Shown here: piece by piece, positions 1 to 5,042 of the stretch | How positions within the stretch are numbered: the stretch's first letter is position 1 | How the letters are laid out: each line of letters begins with the position of its first letter | Origin: an uncultured Beijerinckiaceae bacterium | Lineage (GTDB): Bacteria; Pseudomonadota; Alphaproteobacteria; Rhizobiales; Beijerinckiaceae | DNA length: 5,042 bases | Direction of reading: 5' to 3' | Assembly (NCBI GenBank): GCA_937863205.1 | Contig: CALMGA010000031.1 | Span: 1 to 5,042, forward strand | The notes under the pieces: generated by a model | Databases searched by the model: none | The model's input: only the letters and a program-made list of their open reading frames with translations | Told to the model about the DNA's origin: nothing | Program-made: the position numbers and the translations under genes

Positions 1-83
1 CCCCCCGGGGCGGCGCCGCCGGCCCCTGGACCCCCCGCCCCGGGCACGCCGGAGACGTCCGGCGCGCCGGGGCCCGCGGCGGG

Positions 84-101
84 GGCGGCGGCGCCGCCGC
101 C
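84..101. repeat. 18-bp GC-only palindrome
   Basis: Three GGC triplets followed by three GCC triplets form a perfect palindrome inside a stretch of more than 85% G+C. It probably reflects Gly/Ala/Pro-rich coding sequence or triplet slippage rather than a regulatory site. Confidence 0.5.
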
Positions 102-344
102 GCCACCCTCGATCCGCACGGGCTTGCCCTGCGCCCCGATCCCGCCTTGCCCGAGGGCGCGCCGCCGCGGCTGCAGCGGCCGCCGCCCTTTCCCAGGTCG
201 ATGGCGCTGCGCGACAGCGAGGTGCCCGTTCCCGCGTCCCGTCTCGCCGTCGACAGCCATGCCCGCCGCTCCGCCTCGACCTGGGGCTTCGTGCCCCGCA
301 TCGGCGGCGACGTCGGCCTCGTCTTTCCCGCCGATGCGGGGCGG

Positions 345-406
345 CAAGGCCAGGATCAAGGGCGAGCGCAGGATCAAGGGCAAGGCCAGGATCAGGGGCA
401 AGGCCA
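345..406. repeat. 18-base tandem repeat, about 3.4 copies
   Basis: Copies start at 345, 363, 381 and (partial) 399, with consensus CAAGGCCAGGATCAAGGG. The unit is a multiple of three, so any frame through it stays open. It reads as six-residue QGQDQG-type repeats in the long plus frame and as LPLILA-type hydrophobic repeats in the mirrored minus frame. An in-frame period is what selection on a protein would leave, but it does not say which strand is used. Confidence 0.8.
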
Positions 407-1319
407 CGGCTCCGGCCGCGAGGGACCGGGGCCAAGCCCCCGCCTCGACGGGGCCGGCTCCGTCGACGATAGCGACCACGCCGACGCCGAACCCCACGCG
501 GGGCCCCTCGTCGACGGCCTCCGCCACGCTTGGCCCGGCGAGCGCCTCGATGCGCACGGTCGCCGCGAGGGTCATGGCGCCGCGATGATCCGCGAGCGTC
601 GTCGTCGCCTCGGCATTCGTGATCCCGCGTCCGTCCTCGTCGACGAGGCGCTGCGCCATCGGCCCGTCGGCCGCGGCGGCGCGGACCTCCACGTCTTCGT
701 TCGTCCCGTGACCGAGGACGGCCCGCTCGACCGCGCCGCCCGCGGCCGCGGCCGCATCGCCCACACGCTTCACGGTTGCGAACGCGCCGGCTTGGCCGTT
801 CCCACGGCCCTGCCGTTCGTGCGCCACGCCGTTCTTCCCGAGCCGATGCCCTCGACCACCGCCATCGCCGAGGACGACCCGATCCGCATCGTGCCGCAGG
901 CCGAGGTGATGCCCCGGCGGCGGCGCGCCGGCGCCTACCGCTTCGAAGATCCCCCTCCGATCCATCCCTGTGTCGATCCGGCGGTGAGTGCGGATGCTGG
1001 CGGGATGGGCGGCGGGGCCGTAGATGTTGACACTCTTTCACTGAAGTGACTCATCGCCAAGTTGAGGGGTGGGCCAGCCGGCGAGGTCGCGGGTGAACTC
1101 CTGGATGACCTTGGCCTCGAGCTCGCCTGCCAACGTGGGTCTCCCGTGCTGTTCCCGACGGACCTGCATGCTCGCCTAGCGGCGGCAGCCGAGCGGAAGG
1201 CGGGACTGGCGCACATTTACCTGGCGTAGTGGCCCGAACTGTGGATAGACGCGAGCTCGTGACTCCTACAAGTGATCTTCATCTCTTGTACTTCCAGAGG
1301 TTTACAACGTGACCCCGGC

Positions 1320-1329
1320 GCCGATCGGC
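1320..1329. repeat. Perfect 10-bp palindrome
   Basis: GCCGATCGGC reads identically on both strands. It is followed immediately by a TTCGAA palindrome (1330-1335), and the 8-bp hairpin lies 13 bases away. Its function is unknown; an operator, a protein site or chance are all possible. Confidence 0.5.
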
Positions 1330-1342
1330 TTCGAAATCTTAC

Positions 1343-1361
1343 GCCGAAACACAGTTTCGGC
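1343..1361. repeat. Perfect 8-bp hairpin with a 3-base loop
   Basis: GCCGAAAC, loop ACA, then GTTTCGGC form a perfect inverted repeat. It lies about 130 bases beyond the helicase stop in a low-GC stretch, so it could act as a transcript-end or RNA-protecting hairpin for the operon. It lacks a T-tract on either strand, so it is not a canonical intrinsic terminator. Confidence 0.6.
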
Positions 1362-1492
1362 TGGCAAAACCACGAGAGCTGACTTCTCGGGTAGCTAAAC
1401 CGCGTCCGTCTCAGGCCAGGTTTGGGGAGGGCCGCTTTCAGGCCTTGGAATGAAAATGCCGGTCGGTCTTGGAGATCAGCGGGACTTCCTGA

Positions 1493-3205
1493 CTAGACGG
1501 TGACCAACGGCGGCTCGGCTCCTTGCGATCGGATGATCGCCACGCGGGTCCGTGCTCGGGTGATTGCGACTCGCAGCAGACGCCGAGCGTGCGGCGACGG
1601 GGGCGGATCTCCCTTTTCATCGGAGAAATGCGACTTGAACTGGCCCTCGACCAGCACAACGCCGTCGAACTCCTTGCCTTTGGACTTATGGATGTTCATC
1701 ACCAAACAACCCTGCGGCTCAAGCTCGGCCGAAATCAGGCGCTCCTGATCCAGCGTCTTCTTCACCAAGACGGCGGCGCCTTTATAAGCGCCGGTCCCGA
1801 CCCACATGTCGGCCAGGCCTTGGCCCAAGGCGTCGGTGGCTCGGAAAAGACGGACGAGTCGAACCTGTTTTAGGACGTCGGCCAGGACGGGAATGCCGGC
1901 CAGCACCGTCCGAGCGGCCCGCCAGTCTGCTACCGGGTCGCCACGTAGCTCCACGCCAATCAAAGCGGCCGCGGCGATCTCCTTGCCATATTTGTTGCGC
2001 AGCGTTTTCCCGGCCGAAGCGGCCTGCGCGGCGCCCGTGAATGCCGCTGCGGCGGCTCGGGCGGACTGCGAGGTCTTGATGGCGTCTTTCAATCGACAAT
2101 ACGTTGCAGCGGCCCGCATGGTGGCGGTGCTTGCCTCGACCGCCGACAGGTTAGGCCATTCGAGGATCGAGGCCAGGACTACCGCCGAAGCGGCGGAGAG
2201 CTCAGCGTCCCAGACCACCTCATGGGCCACCGGCTTGTAGGTTCGCCCGTTGTAGACGTTCTCCTGGCTGAGAGCGGCCGAGATATCGGAGACCAGAGCG
2301 TTGCTCCGGCACAGGACGGCGACGCTGGGGTTTTCGACGCCCCTGCTAGCAAGTTGGCTGAACATCCAAACGACCCCGGCGTGAACCGTGCACTGGAACA
2401 TCTTCGGCGGATAGGCGTGCTGAGTGACCTCCGGACAGGGCTTCGGCAGTGCGGTGTCGCTGAGGACGGAGTCAGCGAATTTAAGGATGCCGCTGTTGGG
2501 ACTGCGGTGATTGTCGCCGGCGAGATCTACCTCTGTCGGGTTCAAGAACGCCTTCGCCTTCTCGATCCGCTTTGGGTCCACCTTTGCGTCATATTGGAAG
2601 ATGCTTTGGTCGGGGTCGGCAAGGCAGAATACCGTCGTTAAGTGAGAGAGCGCCGCTACCAACCGCCACTGGTCGTCGTCCGTGTCCTGAAATTCATCGA
2701 CGATGATCATTGGATATTTGCGGCCGAGGAGGCCGCGGACCGCCGCGCAGCCGTCGACTAGTGTGGCCGCTGAGCTTGCAAATTGATCAAAACCATATTC
2801 GGAAGCCTCACGCGCCAAGCGCGCCGCCTCCTCGCGCCAATCCCCAGCGAAAGCAGACTTCTGCAGCCGTTCCTCGTCGGGGTAGCGGATTAGAGGCGGG
2901 TGCCCCGTGAGAAGCCGACCGTGTGCCTTCAGCAGCTCCAGGCAGAACGAGTGATAAGTCTGGACTTCGATCTGGCTTCGCTCGGCCGTGGACAGAAGAG
3001 CCTTGCATCGTGTCACCACCGCCCGGACAGCGGCCCGCGAAAAGCTCAGGAACAGCACCTGCTGTCCGGCTGTTAGCTGCGGCAGGATGGCCTGCGCTTT
3101 CAGGAGCGCGACCGTCGTCTTCCCGGCGCCAGGTCCGCCGGTAACCAGCAGGTGGCCGCCTGCTACCAAGATCGCCTTCCGCTTCGTGTCCAGGTCGATG
3201 TTCAG
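1493..3205 (-). CDS. gajB: Gabija GajB-like UvrD/Rep-type SF1 helicase
   Basis: This is a superfamily 1A helicase/ATPase, the expected partner of the upstream OLD nuclease in class 2 OLD / Gabija loci. Read from a CTG at 3205 it has 570 residues. Motifs in order: I GGPGAGKTT 23-31 (K29); Ia-like VLFLSFSRAAV 50-60; VQTYHSF 81-87; II VDEFQDT 169-175; III ADPDQSI 196-202; IV-like DNHRSP 231-236; VAVLCRSN near 295-302; V NIHKSKGKEFD 504-514; VI RRLLRVAITRAR 541-552. An Ala-rich segment at about 335-400 probably belongs to the 2B region. The protein ends about 20 residues after motif VI, as compact family members do, so it looks complete at 1493. There is no ATG or GTG start. CTG at 3205 keeps the N-terminal block LDTKRKAIL just before the P-loop strand and overlaps the nuclease stop by 4 bases. 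The alternative TTG at 3169 gives 558 residues, has its own GGAAGG 5 bases upstream, but loses that block. It is somewhat longer than the well-studied Bacillus GajB. Confidence 0.88.
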   Translation of the reverse strand: MNIDLDTKRKAILVAGGHLLVTGGPGAGKTTVALLKAQAILPQLTAGQQVLFLSFSRAAVRAVVTRCKALLSTAERSQIEVQTYHSFCLELLKAHGRLLTGHPPLIRYPDEERLQKSAFAGDWREEAARLAREASEYGFDQFASSAATLVDGCAAVRGLLGRKYPMIIVDEFQDTDDDQWRLVAALSHLTTVFCLADPDQSIFQYDAKVDPKRIEKAKAFLNPTEVDLAGDNHRSPNSGILKFADSVLSDTALPKPCPEVTQHAYPPKMFQCTVHAGVVWMFSQLASRGVENPSVAVLCRSNALVSDISAALSQENVYNGRTYKPVAHEVVWDAELSAASAVVLASILEWPNLSAVEASTATMRAAATYCRLKDAIKTSQSARAAAAAFTGAAQAASAGKTLRNKYGKEIAAAALIGVELRGDPVADWRAARTVLAGIPVLADVLKQVRLVRLFRATDALGQGLADMWVGTGAYKGAAVLVKKTLDQERLISAELEPQGCLVMNIHKSKGKEFDGVVLVEGQFKSHFSDEKGDPPPSPHARRLLRVAITRARTRVAIIRSQGAEPPLVTV

Positions 3206-5042
3206 ATGATTTCCCCCAGCAGATCATCGAAGGCGTTTCCACCCCCGCCATCGCCCCCGCCATCAGCAGGCGTAGCCAGAATGGCGTTCATCGCCTCCAG
3301 TATATTCCGGATCGTCTTGGAAAGCTGGTCGGCCGTTTCGCATTCGCGGATGAACAGCGCCGCGTAGCCGTGCGCGTCCCCCTTTCGCGCCTTCAGCACG
3401 TTCAGCACCAACGCCTTGGCCTTAGCCGCATCGTCGGAGAGCATGTCAAACTTTCCAAGTGGAGCAGGATAGTCGTCACGGTCCTGGACGGCGACCAGGA
3501 AGCGGATGTGCACATTACTAACTGTTTCCTCTACCAGCAGCGCCTCCACGCCCTTGTGAGGCGAGAACCAATGCTGGGTGTACTGGGCCAGGAGGCCCGC
3601 GGTTTGGACGGTAGGAAGGGCATTCGGCATGTCACAGAAGCCGAAAGCCACCTTGCGCATCGCCTTGAAGACGGGGCCGTACTTCGGCACGGCAGTATCG
3701 CTGCCGGCATTGAATATACTCACGCCGGCTAAATCGAAGTGAGTGTAAGCCTTTGGTCCCAGCGATGCTTCAAGAATTGTGGAAGCCTCCGGAAGCAAAG
3801 CCGCCTCTGTCGACCCCTCCACCACCAGCACGGCCCGGCTGAGGATCGCCTCGGCGAACTGCCGCCGCTCGGTCTTGAAGGCCTTAGGCTTAAATGCGCC
3901 GAGATCGATCGGGGCGCCTTTCAGCGCTCCGTCCGCTTGACGGTCAAGGATGACAATGTCCTTGGGCTCGAACTGCTCTATCACATACGGCGAGTGCGAG
4001 GTCATGATCGCTTGGCCCATTTCCGCCAAGACGAAACGGCTGATCCGCCGCTGAGTATGAGGCGACAGGGCGATCTCCGGCTCCTCCATGGCAAAAATCA
4101 CCGAACCTTTCTCCTTCAAATCGGCGATCACCGTGAGGAGGGCGAAAACCAGCAGGTTGATGGAGCCGGTGCCTAGGCGCGCGAATGGTACTGAGTAGCC
4201 GATCGGCTCAGCCGCGATGAACAGCTTCACGACCTCCCGGAGGTTCTCGCGAGTCAATTCAGAGGCAAAGAAGCTGATCGCGTCCTCGCCGGGTGCCAAG
4301 TTCACGAAGCGGGACATCCGCTTTCGGATCTCCGCCCTGATCTGCTTCAGCTGGGGCAACTCGCCGATCGAAGGCTTGATCCCTTGTAGACGGTCGAGTG
4401 TGTCCTGCCACATCTCGGCTAGGCCGGTGCCGCCCAGGCGAAGGACGGCATCAAGCAGCGATCCGCGCTGCAGGCTTAGGGCGCGTGACCCCGTCCGAAG
4501 GGTGCGCAGGAAGACGAAGCCGCAGAGGCGCTTTTGGTCGCGGCCGAAAATCCGTCGGCCCGCTCCAAGGGCCAGTTCCAGCGTCTCGTTGTCGTTGAGC
4601 GGCTCAACCGGATGATCGAAGAAGGTATTACCAACGAAATCGTCTTCGTCTTTGTCGTAGCAGCCGAAAAAGACGAGCGGGAGCGTCCAGGTTGTTTCCG
4701 GGGCGTCGCCGGCAGCCGGGCCCCCGTCGCCTTGGTCAGCAAAGTCGTTCTTCGCCACATCCCAGCGCCTTAGATGCCGATGGAACCTGAGTTCCGCCTC
4801 CTGTGACAAATCGGTGAGCACGGCTTCGATCCTGATCTCAATCAGTTCGCCGTCATTGGTCTTGTAGCGCCCGCAATGGAAATCGTGCTCGTCGACCACC
4901 GGGCGGTGGTAGAGGCGCTCTGGGCCCAAGACTAGGTCGAGGGCCTCGCAGATGGTCGATTTGCCGACGTTGTTGCCGCCCACCAGAAGGGTATGCCCAT
5001 CGAAGGCGACGACCCCGTGGGCTACGCCCCGAAAGTTGGAAA
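3202..5042 (-). CDS. gajA: Gabija GajA-like OLD-family ATPase/TOPRIM nuclease, 5' end off the window
   Basis: This is an OLD (overcoming lysogenization defect) family protein. Family members couple an ABC-type ATPase to a TOPRIM metal-dependent DNA nuclease, and in Gabija this subunit senses and nicks DNA. In all, 612 residues plus the stop are visible. The frame runs off the right edge, and the first residues (SNFRGV) look like the usual OLD N-terminal strand, so I infer that about 10-20 residues are missing. Visible-residue landmarks: Walker A GGNNVGKST 21-29; ABC-signature-like LGTGSINLL 289-297; Walker B VIFAMEEPE 314-322; H-loop TSHSPYVIEQF 347-357; TOPRIM VVEGSTEAALLP 406-417, with E408 and E412; an acidic residue after a hydrophobic strand at D470 (GFCDMP); and a late lysine, K553, in LKARKGDAHGYA. 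Oddities: the third position of the usual TOPRIM DxD is proline, and the C-terminus is a Gly-rich linker (594-601) plus the tail NAFDDLLGEII. The stop overlaps the start of the helicase gene. Family assignment is secure. The Gabija label rests on pairing with the helicase. Confidence 0.9.
   Translation of the reverse strand, partial: SNFRGVAHGVVAFDGHTLLVGGNNVGKSTICEALDLVLGPERLYHRPVVDEHDFHCGRYKTNDGELIEIRIEAVLTDLSQEAELRFHRHLRRWDVAKNDFADQGDGGPAAGDAPETTWTLPLVFFGCYDKDEDDFVGNTFFDHPVEPLNDNETLELALGAGRRIFGRDQKRLCGFVFLRTLRTGSRALSLQRGSLLDAVLRLGGTGLAEMWQDTLDRLQGIKPSIGELPQLKQIRAEIRKRMSRFVNLAPGEDAISFFASELTRENLREVVKLFIAAEPIGYSVPFARLGTGSINLLVFALLTVIADLKEKGSVIFAMEEPEIALSPHTQRRISRFVLAEMGQAIMTSHSPYVIEQFEPKDIVILDRQADGALKGAPIDLGAFKPKAFKTERRQFAEAILSRAVLVVEGSTEAALLPEASTILEASLGPKAYTHFDLAGVSIFNAGSDTAVPKYGPVFKAMRKVAFGFCDMPNALPTVQTAGLLAQYTQHWFSPHKGVEALLVEETVSNVHIRFLVAVQDRDDYPAPLGKFDMLSDDAAKAKALVLNVLKARKGDAHGYAALFIRECETADQLSKTIRNILEAMNAILATPADGGGDGGGGNAFDDLLGEII
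3211..3217 (-). promoter_or_regulatory. Ribosome binding site for the helicase gene, inside the nuclease gene
   Basis: The minus strand reads GGGGGAA, then a 5-base spacer, then CTGA, in which CTG is the proposed helicase start and TGA is the nuclease stop. The purine run and spacing are those of a good Shine-Dalgarno site. This supports the CTG at 3205 and suggests translational coupling, with ribosomes terminating on the nuclease reinitiating on the helicase. A weaker site (GGAAGG, 3175-3180) precedes the alternative TTG at 3169. Confidence 0.55.
3241..3264 (-). repeat. 12-base tandem duplication in the nuclease C-terminal linker
   Basis: On the plus strand, acccccgccatc at 3241-3252 is followed directly by gcccccgccatc at 3253-3264, with one mismatch. 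On the coding strand this produces the DGGGDGGGG linker of the nuclease. It looks like a recent in-frame slippage duplication and preserves the reading frame. Confidence 0.7.

Larger units (their letters stand above)
1..1049. other. Extremely GC-rich stretch with mirrored open frames, coding strand undecided
   Basis: One plus-strand frame is open from position 3 to a TGA at 1047-1049; in-frame ATGs include 147 and 201. The aligned minus-strand frame is also open, from a possible ATG at 965 off the left edge. The two share codon register, so one mimics the other. For plus: third positions are richest in G+C at about 200-340 and 770-960, and it gives pieces such as STWGFVPRIGGDVGLVFPAD. Against plus: the product is rich in H, R, G, D and P, with essentially no lysine or asparagine until its last residue. 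For minus: the 430-760 part reads as a balanced sequence, for example ATTTLADHRGAMTLAATVRI, with normal K and N content. Against minus: its third positions are poorer at 770-960 and I see no ribosome binding site. I recognise no domain on either strand. The last 30 or so plus codons, after about 960, lose the high-GC third positions, which hints at a junction or a truncated end. Confidence 0.45.
1050..1492. other. Spacer downstream of the operon, no confident gene
   Basis: These 443 bases lie after the helicase stop (TAG at 1493-1495), and G+C falls to about 50% near 1200-1400. I see no tRNA, transposase, integrase or insertion-sequence ends. Two weak coding-like scraps overlap in mirrored frames. 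On the plus strand an open stretch of 59 codons (1050-1226, TAG at 1227-1229) contains LFPTDLHARLAAAAERK. On the minus strand a 43-codon ORF (1038-1169, ATG at 1169) contains LAGELEAKVIQEFTRDLAGW. Neither has a good ribosome binding site, and at most one can be real. Either could be the remnant of a decayed gene. A TACAAG/CTTGTA inverted repeat with a 12-base gap lies at 1267-1290. Confidence 0.4.

Noticed and set aside
345..406. CRISPR array
   Set aside because: The repeats are directly adjacent 18-base units with no spacers, and no cas genes are present.
1038..1049. TCACT/AGTGA short inverted repeat as an operator
   Set aside because: Five-base arms are common by chance, and no promoter or gene start is associated with it.
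1027..1055. TTGACA that could be a -35 promoter box on the plus strand
   Set aside because: At a 17-base spacing the -10 position reads CTCATC, a poor match, and there is no convincing gene downstream.
1438..1659. Minus-strand ORF of 73 codons over the helicase 3' end
   Set aside because: It runs in a different frame through helicase motif VI, and the product is Arg/Ser-rich without family features.
2808..3263. Minus-strand ORF of 151 codons across the nuclease/helicase junction
   Set aside because: It overlaps both real genes in another frame, and its product is Arg/Gly/Pro-rich with no motif.
3739..4176. Plus-strand open frame, one of several opposite the two operon genes (also 2222-2641 and 3370-3732)
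   Set aside because: These lie antisense to genes with complete motif sets, lack recognisable domains, and are the frame shadows expected at this G+C.
4981..4983. GTG as the start of the nuclease gene
   Set aside because: It lies immediately before the Walker A loop, and the frame continues upstream with a normal OLD N-terminal strand (NFRGV...TLLV). The true start is beyond the right edge.

Overview
The window looks like a genomic-island fragment from a high-GC Gram-negative bacterium, probably an alphaproteobacterium. That placement is an inference from base composition and codon choice; nothing in the window fixes the taxon. By eye the leftmost ~960 bases are about 75-80% G+C, the stretch at about 1200-1400 drops to roughly 50%, and the two genes on the right run near 60%.

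Positions 1493-5042 hold the only securely identified content: two genes on the minus strand that read as one operon. The upstream gene (3202 to beyond the right edge) encodes an OLD-family protein, with an ABC-type ATPase head followed by a TOPRIM nuclease domain. The downstream gene (1493-3205) encodes a UvrD/Rep-type superfamily 1 helicase with all the main helicase motifs. This pair and order matches class 2 OLD / Gabija phage defence (GajA nuclease followed by GajB helicase). Both proteins look intact over the visible part. In Gabija the two proteins assemble into a nuclease-helicase complex, and the tight coupling here fits paired synthesis.

The junction is notable. The helicase has no ATG or GTG start. 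The best start is a CTG that overlaps the nuclease stop codon in a 4-base CTGA, with a GGGGGAA ribosome binding site 5 bases upstream inside the nuclease gene. The nuclease ends in a glycine-rich linker followed by a short acidic/hydrophobic tail.

Positions 1050-1492 are low-GC spacer with no confident gene. They contain a palindrome, a strong short hairpin and open-frame scraps that may be gene debris. Positions 1-1049 are extremely GC-rich, with an 18-base tandem repeat and an 18-base palindrome. Reading frames there are open on both strands in mirrored register, and I could not decide which strand, if either, is coding. No tRNA, rRNA, insertion sequence, integrase, CRISPR array or convincing promoter is visible. 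The operon promoter must lie to the right of the window.
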